From positions 1-64,000 of the forward strand of contig NZ_JACHXD010000003.1 of the NCBI RefSeq assembly GCF_014191875.1: a stretch of DNA of 64,000 nt, in the 5' to 3' direction. Shown here in pieces: positions 8,604 to 17,147 of this stretch; the stretch's first letter is position 1; each line of letters starts with the position of its first letter. The notes beneath the pieces were generated by a model. The model was not told the origin of the DNA. It worked only from the letters and a program-made list of their open reading frames with translations, and did no database searches. This DNA is from Pseudoduganella violacea. GTDB lineage: Bacteria > Pseudomonadota > Gammaproteobacteria > Burkholderiales > Burkholderiaceae_D. Made by a program: the position numbers and the translations under genes.

Positions 8604-9271
8604 CCGGAACCGGTCTGCGGGCCTGCTCCGTCGCCGCTGGCATCGGCGCTTTCGGGTAGCACGATGGCACTGCGGATGGCGTGGGCCAGCGCGCCGGCGC
8701 TATCGTCCTGGCCGCAGGACGACACCAGGCTGACGCGAATCTCGCCGCCCACTTCCTGCCGCAGCCCTGCCGAAATCGCCGCCACCGCCGAACGGGTGGC
8801 GCAGTAGACGGCGGCTTCGGCGCCGACCTGCTGCCCATAACCGCCGCCGATATTGACGATCTGGCCCGCGCGCGCCACCTGCATCAGCGGCAGCACCGCC
8901 GCGATGCTGTGCAAAACGCCGCGCACATTCACGTCGATCATGCGGTCCCATTCGCGGATCTTCATCGCATCCAGCCGCGAAAGCGGCATCTCGGCATGGC
9001 TATTTACCAGCACATCGACGCGGCCATGCTTGCGGTGCGCGGCCAGCGCGAAGCTTTGCGCGTCGTCGGCGTCGGTCACGTCCAGCAGGTGCAGGTCGGC
9101 CTGGCCGCCGGCGCTGCGGATTTCTTCGCCCAGCCGCTCCAGGCTGCGGCGGCAGGAACCGCCCAGCACCAGGCGGTGGCGGTCGCGCGCCAGCAGGCGG
9201 GCCGCCGCCGCGCCCACTTCGCCGCAGGCGCCGGTAATCAGGATCACTTTGGATGAATGACGCTTTTTCAT
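8600..9271 (-). CDS. SDR-fold protein with degenerate catalytic residues
   Basis: A 223-residue protein of the classical short-chain dehydrogenase fold. The nucleotide-binding loop is VILITGACGEVGAAAARLLA and the usual NNAG is NSHA. The active site is altered: where the family has a catalytic Ser (NIxS) this has NIGGGYG, and the YxxxK motif is YCATR, with Lys replaced by Arg. The following SPG motif is SSC. It may be a pseudoenzyme or have changed chemistry. The start is the second of two close ATGs, with GGAGG seven bases upstream. It is divergent from the AraC-type regulator gene, a common arrangement for a regulator and its target. Confidence 0.8.
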   Translation of the reverse strand: MKKRHSSKVILITGACGEVGAAAARLLARDRHRLVLGGSCRRSLERLGEEIRSAGGQADLHLLDVTDADDAQSFALAAHRKHGRVDVLVNSHAEMPLSRLDAMKIREWDRMIDVNVRGVLHSIAAVLPLMQVARAGQIVNIGGGYGQQVGAEAAVYCATRSAVAAISAGLRQEVGGEIRVSLVSSCGQDDSAGALAHAIRSAIVLPESADASGDGAGPQTGSG

Positions 9272-9439
9272 GCTTGCCTCCATACTGTTGGTCGATAACA
9301 GAAAGTCTAGGCGGCGCAGCGCGCGCGGGCATGCACGAAAATACGCAATTCTTGCCTAATCCTCTTTCCGCTCTCGCGCGAACGGTAAAATGGCGCAAAA
9401 TAGCTGCCTGAATCTATTGCCAACCGCCGATGGAGCCGT

Positions 9440-10390
9440 ATGAGCGCATCCCCCGATCCCAACCTGGCGCGCCAGGTCCGCATGGCGCAGCTGATCGACC
9501 GCCTTGCGCCGGACGAGGGCTATACCCTGTGCACCCTGCCCGGCCTGCGCTTCATGCGCGCCAACCGCTCGGTGGCGCGCACGCCAGTGCTCTATGAGCC
9601 GAGCATCGTGGTGGTCTGTTCGGGGCGCAAGCGCGGTTATATGGGTGGACGGGTATACCACTACAACGCCCAGCAGTTCCTGGTGCTGTCGGTGCCGCTG
9701 CCGTTTGAAGGCGAGACCGACGCCAGCGAGGCGGAACCGATGCTGGCGATGTCCATCCCCATCGATCTGCAGGTGGCGGCGGAAATAGCGATGGAGCTCG
9801 ATAATGCGGGTGTGCGCATCGCCGAAGCGCCGCTCGGCATCATGTCCTCGCCGCTGGACGAGCGCTTCGGCAATACCCTGCTGCGCCTTCTGGAAGCCCT
9901 GCTCTCGCCGGTGGAAGCGCGCCTGCTCGGCCCCGGCATCCTGCGCGAAATCCTGTATTGCGTGATGACCGGCAGCCAGGGCGGCGCCCTGCGCGCGGCG
10001 CTGGCCCACCGCAGCCAGTTCGGCAAGATCAGCAAAGCCCTGCTGCGCATCCACCGCGACTACGCCGGGCCTATCGACGTCGCCACGCTGGCGCAGGAAG
10101 CCGGCATGAGCCTGGCCGCGTTCCACGCCGGCTTCAAGGCCGTGACGCTGACTTCGCCCATCCAGTATTTGAAGACGACCCGCCTGCACAAGGCGCGCCT
10201 GCTGATGGCGCAAAGCGGGCTGAATGCGGCCACCGCCTCCAGCCGCGTGGGCTACGAAAGCAGCTCGCAGTTCAGCCGCGAATTCAAGCGCTACTTCGGC
10301 CGCACGCCGCTGGAAGAGGCGCGCCAGATGCGCGGCCTGCTGACGCAGGCGCCCGGCGCCGCCGAATCGCCCTTCGTCAGCGCGCAGTAG
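9440..10390 (+). CDS. AraC-family transcriptional regulator
   Basis: A 316-residue regulator with an AraC_N-type sensor domain (about residues 20-190, including RTPVLYEPSIVVVCSGRKRG and QQFLVLSVPLPFE). The C-terminal double helix-turn-helix spans about 205-300 (PIDVATLAQEAGMSLAAFHA for the first HTH; SSRVGYESSSQFSREFKRYFG for the second). This subgroup commonly sits beside SDR or aldo-keto reductase genes and controls them. It is divergent from the SDR gene across a 168-base gap that probably holds both promoters. Its 3' end overlaps the CocE hydrolase gene tail-to-tail by 14 bases. Confidence 0.92.
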   Translation: MSASPDPNLARQVRMAQLIDRLAPDEGYTLCTLPGLRFMRANRSVARTPVLYEPSIVVVCSGRKRGYMGGRVYHYNAQQFLVLSVPLPFEGETDASEAEPMLAMSIPIDLQVAAEIAMELDNAGVRIAEAPLGIMSSPLDERFGNTLLRLLEALLSPVEARLLGPGILREILYCVMTGSQGGALRAALAHRSQFGKISKALLRIHRDYAGPIDVATLAQEAGMSLAAFHAGFKAVTLTSPIQYLKTTRLHKARLLMAQSGLNAATASSRVGYESSSQFSREFKRYFGRTPLEEARQMRGLLTQAPGAAESPFVSAQ

Positions 10391-12302
10391 GACTCACCAC
10401 CGGCAGCTCGATGAAGCTGTCGTGGTAGATGCGCTGCGTGGCCTTCTTATAGTCCCCCGGCTTGGCGTAAAAGATGTTCGGCACATAGCTCTGGGGATTG
10501 CGGTCGTACAGCGGGAACCAGCTCGATTGCACCTGCACCATCAGGCGGTGGCCGGGCTGGATCACGTGGTTCACATTGGGCAGCGCAAAGCGGTAAGTCT
10601 GCACCTCGTTGGCCGGAATGGCGGATGGCTTTTCCAGGCTGTCGCGGTAGCGCCCACGGAAAATATCCATGGACAGCGCCAGCTGATAGCCGCCCAGCTC
10701 CGGCTGCGAAGGCACTTCGTCGGGATAGACGTCGATCACCTTGACCACCCAGTCGGCGTCGCTGCCGCTGGTCGACGCCGCCAAGTGCACCTGCGGCGCG
10801 CCGGACAGCGTGAGGGGCGCCTTCAGCGGCTCTGAGACATAGGTCAGTACGTCCGGCCGGTCGGAGGCGAAGCGCTGGTCGCTCACCAGCCATGGCCGCC
10901 ACACATTGGCGTCGCCCATGCGCACCGGGCGCGGCACGAAAGGCACGGGCTTGGCCGGATCGGCCACATATTCGTCGTAGCCGGGAGCCGCGCCGGCCTT
11001 GGGCGCCTCGAAGCCCAATTTGAAGCCTTCCTTCAGATACACCAGGCGCGCCGCCGATGGGCAGCCTTCGGCGCAGGACAGCGGCCAGCGCGGCAGGCGC
11101 TGCCAGCGGTTGCTGCCGGTCTGGTAGAACCACACGGGCGGCGTGTCGGCGGCCGGCGCGCCGTCCTTCAGATACTGGTTAAGGAAGGGCTGCATCACGT
11201 CGCGCCTGAACTGGTAGGCCGTATCGCCATTGAATTTGAGCGCGCCCAGGCTGGAGCCTTCGTAATTGACGCCGCTGTGGCGCCATGGGCCGACCACCAG
11301 GAAGTTCATGCGGTTGTCCTTGTCCTGCGGTTCCAGCGCGGCATAGGTGGCGTAGGGGCCATAGATATCCTCCTGATCCCACTGGCCCACCACGTGCATG
11401 GTCGGCACGCTCAGCTTGCGCGCGCCGAGAATGCGGTCGAGCGCCTGCTCCTGCCAGAAGCTGTCGTAAGCCGGATGTTCGAACAGCTTCTTGGTGAAGT
11501 TCAGGCGCTCCAGGCCAAAGCGCTTGGCGTAGCCGTAGGCGGAACCGGCGCGCAGCATGCTCTCGTATTCGTCGAAAATGCCGGTCGCCAGCTGCTCGCC
11601 GCCGCCGCGCGCCGCGGTCTGGCTGGCGATATAGGACATGGTGGGCATGCGGAAGGCGCCGTTGTGGAACCAGTCGTCGCCGCGCCAGCCATCGACCATG
11701 GCGCTCATTGGCACCGCCACTTTCAGCGCCGGATGCGGATCAGCCAAGGCCATCAGCACGGTAAAGCCTTCGTAGGAGGAACCCAGCATGCCTACCTTGC
11801 CATTGCTCTCGGCGACATTCTTCACCAGCCAGTCGATGGTGTCCCAGGCGTCGGTGCCGTTATCGGTCTTGCTCTTATTGAGCGGGCCGCGCAAAGGTCG
11901 CGTCATCACATACTCACCTTCCGAACCATGCTTGCCGCGCACGTCCTGGAACACGCGGATATAGCCCTCGCCGGCAAACACCTCGTCGCCCTGCGGCAGG
12001 GTGGCCAGCATGCTGGGACTGACGCTGCGCTGGGCGCGCTTGGCGGCGTTGTAAGGCGTGCGCGTCAAGATCATGGGCGCTTTGAGCGCGCCCTTGGGAA
12101 TCACGATCACGGTATGCAGCTTGACGCCGTCGCGCATCGGGATCATGACCACGCGCTTGATATAGTCGGCGTTGTCGTCCGGCGCTTCCAGACGCGGCCC
12201 GATATCGGGCGTCATCGGCGAAGTCTGGGCCAGCGCGGCGCTGCCGGCGAAAGCGGAAAGCAGAATCAGTCCGGACAGCCGGACGGATGGGGAAAGGCGC
12301 AT
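10377..12302 (-). CDS. CocE/NonD family serine hydrolase (X-Pro dipeptidyl-peptidase-like)
   Basis: A 641-residue exported alpha/beta hydrolase. The signal peptide (about 1-25) ends GSAALA. The S15/CocE domain shows MRDGVKLHTVIVIPKG and the nucleophile elbow GKVGMLGSSYEGFT, in which GSSYEG places the catalytic Ser. An acid follows at HVVGQWDQEDIYGPY, with the His near VVGPWRHSG. The C-terminal half (from about 430) is the jelly-roll X-Pro dipeptidyl-peptidase C-terminal domain (PLTLSGAPQVHLAASTSGSD). Relatives cleave esters, beta-lactam acyl groups or dipeptides; the substrate here is unknown. The start has GGAG at good spacing. Confidence 0.92.
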   Translation of the reverse strand: MRLSPSVRLSGLILLSAFAGSAALAQTSPMTPDIGPRLEAPDDNADYIKRVVMIPMRDGVKLHTVIVIPKGALKAPMILTRTPYNAAKRAQRSVSPSMLATLPQGDEVFAGEGYIRVFQDVRGKHGSEGEYVMTRPLRGPLNKSKTDNGTDAWDTIDWLVKNVAESNGKVGMLGSSYEGFTVLMALADPHPALKVAVPMSAMVDGWRGDDWFHNGAFRMPTMSYIASQTAARGGGEQLATGIFDEYESMLRAGSAYGYAKRFGLERLNFTKKLFEHPAYDSFWQEQALDRILGARKLSVPTMHVVGQWDQEDIYGPYATYAALEPQDKDNRMNFLVVGPWRHSGVNYEGSSLGALKFNGDTAYQFRRDVMQPFLNQYLKDGAPAADTPPVWFYQTGSNRWQRLPRWPLSCAEGCPSAARLVYLKEGFKLGFEAPKAGAAPGYDEYVADPAKPVPFVPRPVRMGDANVWRPWLVSDQRFASDRPDVLTYVSEPLKAPLTLSGAPQVHLAASTSGSDADWVVKVIDVYPDEVPSQPELGGYQLALSMDIFRGRYRDSLEKPSAIPANEVQTYRFALPNVNHVIQPGHRLMVQVQSSWFPLYDRNPQSYVPNIFYAKPGDYKKATQRIYHDSFIELPVVSPTAR

Positions 12303-12457
12303 GCGAAGTCTCCTGAATAATCTGTTCTTCTGCGGCCCGGGACTGGATGCCTGGACTCAGGGCGATACTAGCATGCCCGATAGTAAGAGCGTGCGCGCAC
12401 AGATGGCCTTGCCTGTTGCGGCGACACTGGAGCGGCAAAATCAAAGAGGAGCTAATC

Positions 12458-12874
12458 ATGAACAAGCTACTGATCGCAGCCCTGCTGGCGTTTGGCGGGG
12501 CCGTGGGGATGCTGCCGCAACCGGTCGCCGCGGCCGATATCATCGTGGTGCGCACCGAACCGCCGCCGCCGCGCAGCGAGCCGGTGCCGGAGGCGCGCCG
12601 CGGCTATGTATGGGCGCCCGGTTACTGGCGCTGGAGCGGCAACCATTATGTCTGGGTGCGCGGCAAATGGATGCGCGCGCGCCATGGCTACCACTGGCGC
12701 CCGTCGACCTGGGAGTCGCGCGGCGACCGCTGGCAGATGCAGCACGGCGGCTGGGTGCGCGGCGATGGCGACCGCGATGGCGATGGCATCCCCAACCGGA
12801 TGGACCGCGACCGCGACAACGACGGCGTGCCGAACCGCTACGACGCGCGCCCCAACAACCCTGAACGGCGCTGA
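12458..12874 (+). CDS. YXWGXW-repeat exported protein with acidic Asp-rich tail
   Basis: A 138-residue small exported protein. The signal peptide runs to about residue 25 (PVAAADI). The middle contains aromatic YxWxPGYWxW repeats (YVWAPGYWRWSGNHYVWVRG, then HWRPSTWESRGDRWQM), typical of the YXWGXW family common in Burkholderiales, often two or three strands of an envelope-associated domain. The tail DRDGDGIPNRMDRDRDNDGV has two calcium-binding thrombospondin type-3-like DxDxDG loops. The start at 12458 is set by AGAGGAG. It lies 57 bases upstream of the trpS leader peptide on the same strand. Role unknown, probably envelope. Confidence 0.82.
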   Translation: MNKLLIAALLAFGGAVGMLPQPVAAADIIVVRTEPPPPRSEPVPEARRGYVWAPGYWRWSGNHYVWVRGKWMRARHGYHWRPSTWESRGDRWQMQHGGWVRGDGDRDGDGIPNRMDRDRDNDGVPNRYDARPNNPERR

Positions 12875-12896
12875 ACGGCCGTGGCGGCGCTGCGAC

Positions 12897-12928
12897 TTGA
12901 CAGCGGGCCGCCAAACTGCAACCATAAC
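12897..12928 (+). promoter_or_regulatory. Possible promoter for the trpS leader
   Basis: A perfect -35 hexamer TTGACA at 12897-12902, and CATAAC at 12923-12928 as the only -10-like hexamer. The 20-bp spacing is long for sigma-70. If used, transcription would begin almost at the leader ATG (12932), giving a nearly leaderless message, which would fit the missing ribosome binding site there. Weak alone; suggestive by position. Confidence 0.35.
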
Positions 12929-12931
12929 GGC

Positions 12932-12982
12932 ATGAAAGCAATTCAATCACATCCGTCTAGTCTGTCCTGGTGGCGCCGCTGA
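12932..12982 (+). CDS. Trp-rich leader peptide (trpL-like) upstream of trpS
   Basis: A 16-codon open frame reads MKAIQSHPSSLSWWRR and stops (TGA 12980-12982). Two adjacent Trp codons near the end, followed by Arg, are the hallmark of the classical trp operon leader. The first four residues and the WWR match E. coli TrpL ([14 protein letters not shown], from memory). The Trp codons lie inside the ascending arm of a hairpin, and a terminator hairpin follows before trpS. Weakness: there is no clear Shine-Dalgarno sequence before the ATG. I infer ribosome-mediated transcription attenuation of trpS. Confidence 0.7.
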   Translation: MKAIQSHPSSLSWWRR

Positions 12983-13050
12983 CAGCGAGCGGCCACTGCA
13001 AAGTGATGTGATTTTAATATCAACGCCGCCTCAGCCAGGTGGCGTTTCTT
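12969..13050 (+). promoter_or_regulatory. Putative Trp attenuator of trpS (alternative hairpins)
   Basis: Strand 1 (12969-12980) contains the two Trp codons and pairs with strand 2 (12988-12997): GTGG/CCAC and CCGCT/AGCGG with a two-base bulge. Strand 3 AACGCCGCC (13022-13030) and strand 4 GGTGGCGTT (13038-13046) form a 9-bp stem with one G-U pair and a 7-base loop, followed by TTTCTTAT, a plausible intrinsic terminator. Strand 2 GCGGC (12989-12993) can instead pair with strand 3 GCCGC (13025-13029). Strand 1 GGTGGCG repeats strand 4, so it can also compete for strand 3. This is the standard layout for stalled-ribosome antitermination. Confidence 0.65.
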
Positions 13051-13087
13051 ATGGCGCAGCTGACGGGGGCAAGTACAAGGAACCCCG

Positions 13088-14101
13088 ATGAGCAAGCCCT
13101 CCACCCCTGACGTGATCCTGACCGGCGACCGCCCAACCGGTCCGCTGCACCTCGGCCATTACGTCGGCAGCCTGCGCAACCGCGTCACGTACCAGAACCA
13201 GTACAAGCAGTTCATCATGCTGGCCGACTCGCAAGCGCTGACTGACAATATGGATGACACCAACAAGGTGCACCGTAATGTGGTCGAAGTGGCGCTGGAC
13301 TATCTGGCCGTGGGCATCGACCCGGCCAAGTCCACCATCCTGATCCAGTCGCAGATTCCGGAACTGGCCGAACTGACCTTCTACTACCTGAATATGGTGA
13401 CGGTGGCGCGCCTGGAGCGCAATCCGACCGTGAAGGCGGAAATCGTGCTGCGCGGCTTCGAACGCGATATCCCGGCCGGCTTCCTTACCTACCCGGCGTC
13501 GCAGGCGGCCGACATCTCGGCCTTCAAGGCCTCCCTGGTACCGGTGGGCGAAGACCAGATTCCGATGATCGAGCAGACCAACGAAATCGTGCGCCGCTTC
13601 AACCGCATTGCCAACCGCGACCTCCTGGTCGAATGCAAGGCGCTGGTGCCGGAAATCGGCCGCCTGCCAGGCATCGACGGCAAGGCCAAGATGTCCAAAT
13701 CGCTGGGCAACACCATCAATCTGGGCGCCACGGCCGAGGAGATCACCGCCGCCGTGAAAAAGGTGTATACCGATCCGCTGCACCTGCGCGTGCAGGACCC
13801 CGGCCACCTGGAAGGCAATGTGGCCTTCATCTACCTGGACGCCTTCGACACCGACAAGGCGGCGCTGGAAGAAATGAAAGCCCACTATGTGCGCGGTGGC
13901 CTGGGCGACTCGATCGTGAAGAAGCGCCTGGAAGTGGTGCTGCAAGAGATGCTGGCGCCGATCCGCGCCCGCCGCGAAGAGTACGCGAAGGACAAGGGCT
14001 ATGTGATGCAGGTGCTGAAGGAAGGCACGGCGCACGCGCGCGAAGTGGCGGCCCGCACCGCCGACGAAGTCAAAGCGGCCCTCGGCCTGAGCTACTTCTA
14101 A
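13088..14101 (+). CDS. trpS: Tryptophan--tRNA ligase
   Basis: A 337-residue class I aminoacyl-tRNA synthetase that charges tRNA-Trp. The ATP-binding HIGH motif is HLGH at residues 21-24 ([20 protein letters not shown]) and the KMSKS loop is exact at 201-205 ([11 protein letters not shown]). The tryptophan-pocket region and the anticodon-binding helical tail follow in normal order. Length is typical of bacterial TrpRS. The start is preceded by AAGGAACCCCG. A Trp-codon leader peptide and terminator hairpin lie immediately upstream and probably tune its expression to charged tRNA-Trp. DUF1294 follows after only 3 bases. Confidence 0.97.
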   Translation: MSKPSTPDVILTGDRPTGPLHLGHYVGSLRNRVTYQNQYKQFIMLADSQALTDNMDDTNKVHRNVVEVALDYLAVGIDPAKSTILIQSQIPELAELTFYYLNMVTVARLERNPTVKAEIVLRGFERDIPAGFLTYPASQAADISAFKASLVPVGEDQIPMIEQTNEIVRRFNRIANRDLLVECKALVPEIGRLPGIDGKAKMSKSLGNTINLGATAEEITAAVKKVYTDPLHLRVQDPGHLEGNVAFIYLDAFDTDKAALEEMKAHYVRGGLGDSIVKKRLEVVLQEMLAPIRARREEYAKDKGYVMQVLKEGTAHAREVAARTADEVKAALGLSYF

Positions 14102-14104
14102 ACC

Positions 14105-14728
14105 GTGGCCGCAGCCAGCAAGGAAGGCCGCGACGGCGGCAGGGCCAAGGTCTCCACTGCCGGCGCATCCGGCCGTGGCAAGGCTGCTGGCGGCGGCTCG
14201 GCGCGCGCCACACCAGCGCGTAGCGGCACGAACAAAGGTGACGGCGCTGGCCGCGGCGGCGCCAAAACCACTGGCCGCGGCACGGCGGCCAAAGGCGATT
14301 TCGTCAAGCGCGGCGGACGCGCCGATGCCGGCCAGGGCGGCGGCGCGGCTGGCGCCTGGAGCTATCTCGCCCTGCCCGTCTTCGCCCTGCTCTATCTGGT
14401 GGCCGTCCTCAAATGGAAGCTGGACCAATGGCCAGCCGCCGTCTACGGCGTGGCCAGCGTGCTGGCGTTCATCTTCTACGCCATCGACAAATCGGCGGCG
14501 CGCTCCGAACGCTGGCGCACGCCCGAATCCACCCTGCTGCTGCTTGGCCTGGCCTGCGGCTGGCCCGGCGCCCTGCTGGCCCAGCAATGGCTGCGCCACA
14601 AAACCGTCAAAACCTCCTTCCAACTGATGTTCTGGACCACGGTGCTGCTGAACATGGCCGCTTTCGCCGCCTACGCCCGCTTACAGGCCGGAGGGGTAAG
14701 TCTCGGGCGTCTCCTCGCGCTGCCATAG
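14105..14728 (+). CDS. DUF1294 membrane protein with disordered N-terminus
   Basis: A 207-residue protein. Residues 1-85 are low-complexity Gly/Ala/Lys/Arg/Thr (GRGKAAGGGSARATPARSGT), basic and probably disordered. The rest is DUF1294, with helices at about 86-104, 112-127, 140-158 and 170-190 and the diagnostic IDKSAARSERWRTPE and HKTVKTSFQ. DUF1294 proteins are small inner-membrane proteins of unknown function, often fused to a cold-shock domain; here that domain is replaced by the basic linker. The start is GTG, 3 bases after trpS, so it is probably co-transcribed. Its end overlaps the erythromycin-esterase-like gene by 48 bases, tail to tail. Confidence 0.78.
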   Translation: MAAASKEGRDGGRAKVSTAGASGRGKAAGGGSARATPARSGTNKGDGAGRGGAKTTGRGTAAKGDFVKRGGRADAGQGGGAAGAWSYLALPVFALLYLVAVLKWKLDQWPAAVYGVASVLAFIFYAIDKSAARSERWRTPESTLLLLGLACGWPGALLAQQWLRHKTVKTSFQLMFWTTVLLNMAAFAAYARLQAGGVSLGRLLALP

Positions 14729-16024
14729 GGCGGAAGACTCCATCGGCGGCAGCGCCGTGCTGTGGTCGATATGGATCAGGGCATCGAACTGGCGCGCCGT
14801 GTCGGCATAAAAATAGTGGCTCTGGCGCTCCGTCTCCGGCCGGTAGATGACGCCGATGGCGCGCTGCAGATAGCGCCCCGGCAAACGTTCCAGCGCGCTG
14901 TCATGGCCGCGTAGCGGCAGCAGGAAATTGCCCTGACCCGTGGCGTGCAGCAGGTGCTCGATACTGCCCGGCAGCGAAGGCACGATGTGCATCAGCTGCG
15001 CCGGGCCATCCCATTCCGAAGCCGCCGTCACCGCCCCAGTGTGCGTGGTAAAGCCAAGCAGGAAGGAATCTTCGCGCCGGTAACGCTCGCGCACCAGCTG
15101 CCCCAGATTCAATTGCCCCTGCTCGCCCGGCTCGGTGGCGCGCGCATCGCCCAGATGCGAGTTGTGCGCCCACACTACCAGCCGCGCCGGTTTACCGTTG
15201 CGCAGGGTGAGATGTTCGCGCAAGGCTTCCAGCGTGTCGGCCATATGCGTGTCGCGCACATTCCACGACGCTTCGCGGCCCAGGAACATGGCGCGGTAAT
15301 AGGCTTCGGCATTGCGCGCCACGCGCGCGTTCTGCTGGGCGTAAAACAATTCATCCGGCACGCCGCCGGCCGGCGCGGCCGACAATTGCCGCGCCGCCTG
15401 CCGGCCCAGCTCATTCAGCTGCTGCAGCAGCTCCTGCGCGCAGTTCTCGCGCAAGCCATAGGCGGCGGCATAGCCGTACAACTGGGGATCGCCGCCCACA
15501 TGGTCCATGCAGGCATAGCGCTGGCGCGCCCGCCGCGCCGCTGCCGGATCAGCCAGGTCCAGATAGGCCAGCACCGCTGCCATTGAAGCGTGCAGGCTAT
15601 ACAGGTCCAGGCCATAGAAGCCCGCGCGGCGCGCCGGACTGACGGCATGGGTGTTGTGCACGCGCAGCCAGTTCACCAGCTGCAGCACTTCCTCGTTACG
15701 CCACATCCACTGCGGGAAGCGCTTGAAATTGGCCAGGGCCTGCTCGGCGCTTAGATCGCCGCCGCCATGCTGCACAAAGCGGCTGACGCGCAACGCGTCC
15801 GGCCAGTCGGCTTCGACGGCGATGGCGTCGAAGCCCTTTTCCACGATCAGGCGGCGGCTGATCTCCGCGCGCAGCCGGTAGAATTCGCGGCTGCCATGGG
15901 TCGCTTCGCCCAGCAGCACCAGCGCGGCGCCGCCGATGCAGTCGAGCAGATAATCGACATCGTCGCTGTGGGCGATGGCTCTGGCCTCGCCGGCCAGCGC
16001 GTCAATACAGGCTTGCTCGCTCAT
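14681..16024 (-). CDS. Erythromycin-esterase family protein
   Basis: A 447-residue cytosolic protein of the Ere family. The diagnostic motif LLGEATHGSREFYRLRAEI is at residues 38-56, where E40 and H43 are the conserved catalytic pair. VEADWPDALRVSRFV and the FKRFPQWMWRNEEVL segment are also family signatures. True EreA/EreB open macrolide lactones; most chromosomal relatives have no proven substrate, so resistance should not be assumed. It is divergent from the second EamA gene. GGAGGTGA precedes the ATG. Confidence 0.88.
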   Translation of the reverse strand: MSEQACIDALAGEARAIAHSDDVDYLLDCIGGAALVLLGEATHGSREFYRLRAEISRRLIVEKGFDAIAVEADWPDALRVSRFVQHGGGDLSAEQALANFKRFPQWMWRNEEVLQLVNWLRVHNTHAVSPARRAGFYGLDLYSLHASMAAVLAYLDLADPAAARRARQRYACMDHVGGDPQLYGYAAAYGLRENCAQELLQQLNELGRQAARQLSAAPAGGVPDELFYAQQNARVARNAEAYYRAMFLGREASWNVRDTHMADTLEALREHLTLRNGKPARLVVWAHNSHLGDARATEPGEQGQLNLGQLVRERYRREDSFLLGFTTHTGAVTAASEWDGPAQLMHIVPSLPGSIEHLLHATGQGNFLLPLRGHDSALERLPGRYLQRAIGVIYRPETERQSHYFYADTARQFDALIHIDHSTALPPMESSALWQREETPETYPSGL

Positions 16025-16118
16025 GGCTCACCTCCTTGCTGCAAGATCTATCTGCACGATAGTCCAAGCTGTGAGAAACTGTCGCAGCCTTAAAATCAGG
16101 AAAGAAACAGGAAGAAGT

Positions 16119-17075
16119 ATGTGGAATGGGGTTCTGTGCGGCCTGCTGGCCGGCGCCATGTGGGGCATGGTCTTTATCGTGCCGGAGCTGCTGGCCGCTT
16201 TCTCGCCGCTGGAACTGGCCGTGGGCCGCTATGTGGCCTATGGCGTCATCGCGCTCGGCCTGATGGCGCCGCGCCTGTCCGGCCTGCTGCGCCGCTTGGA
16301 GCGCAGCGATTGCAGCGCGCTGCTGCGCCATGCGCTGTCCGGCAATATCGTCTACTACATGTTCGTCGCGCTGGGCGTGAAGCTGGCCGGCGTGGCGCCG
16401 ACCTCGCTCATCGTCGGCGTACTGCCGATCTCCGTCACCCTGATGGGACGCAAGGACCACGGCGCCCTGCCCCTGCGCCAACTGGCCCTGCCGCTGCTGG
16501 TGGCGGCCGCCGGCATCGCCTGCATCAATATCGATGTGTTCGCGCATACGCAGAGCACGGGCGGCCAGCTTGGCCGCACCATCGTCGGCCTGCTGTGCGC
16601 CACCGGCGCCCTGCTGTGCTGGAGCTGGTACACCCTGGACAATGCACGCTACCTGAAACGCCACCACCATTTCAGCAGCGCCGAATGGTCGGCCCTGTAT
16701 GGCCTGGCGACCGGCCTGATCGCCCTGCTGATCGGCGCCGTGGCCTTCGCCATCTGGCACCAGGATGTGACGGGCGCGGCCGGCGCGGCCAGCGGCCGCG
16801 ATTGGACACGGTTCTGGATCTGCAACAGCCTGCTCGCCCTGGGCGCCTCCGTCATCGGCAACCATTTGTGGAATGTGGCCAGCCGCCGCGTGCCGGTCAC
16901 GCTCTCGGGCCAGCTGATTCTGTTCGAAACCCTGTTTGCCCTGCTGTATGGCTTTATCTATAAGCAACAATTCCCGCGGCCGCTGGAAATCGCCGCCATC
17001 GTGCTGCTGGTCGCGGGCGTGCTGTGGTCGGTTCATGCCCACGCCCAGGAAGAAAAAGCCGTCAGCCCGGCCTGA
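16119..17075 (+). CDS. EamA-family (DMT) transporter
   Basis: A 318-residue inner-membrane transporter of the drug/metabolite superfamily with about ten helices. It opens MWNGVLCGLLAGAMWGMVFI. Two EamA repeats are separated near residue 150. The second repeat has a 20-residue periplasmic or cytoplasmic insertion (HQDVTGAAGAASGRD). The C-terminal repeat ends VLWSVHAHAQEEKAV. It is divergent from the erythromycin-esterase-like gene and is followed by a hairpin shared with the H-NS gene. Substrate unknown. Confidence 0.87.
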   Translation: MWNGVLCGLLAGAMWGMVFIVPELLAAFSPLELAVGRYVAYGVIALGLMAPRLSGLLRRLERSDCSALLRHALSGNIVYYMFVALGVKLAGVAPTSLIVGVLPISVTLMGRKDHGALPLRQLALPLLVAAAGIACINIDVFAHTQSTGGQLGRTIVGLLCATGALLCWSWYTLDNARYLKRHHHFSSAEWSALYGLATGLIALLIGAVAFAIWHQDVTGAAGAASGRDWTRFWICNSLLALGASVIGNHLWNVASRRVPVTLSGQLILFETLFALLYGFIYKQQFPRPLEIAAIVLLVAGVLWSVHAHAQEEKAVSPA

Positions 17076-17082
17076 AAACAGT

Positions 17083-17105
17083 TCGGCCCGCGCAAGGCGG
17101 GCCGA
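17083..17105. terminator. Shared hairpin terminator between EamA and H-NS genes
   Basis: A perfect 9-bp stem, TCGGCCCGC (17083-17091) with GCGGGCCGA (17097-17105), loop GCAAG. On the minus strand it is followed by ACTGTTTTC, so it best serves as terminator of the H-NS gene. It lies 8 bases past the EamA stop on the plus strand and may serve both. Confidence 0.7.
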
Positions 17106-17147
17106 TTCCTGAACTGCCGCGCCCAGCCGGGCCGGCTTTCCTGAGAC

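Noticed and set aside
14681-16024. Macrolide resistance from the erythromycin-esterase-like gene
   Set aside because: The family motif is real, but most chromosomal members have no shown macrolide esterase activity and there is no resistance context.
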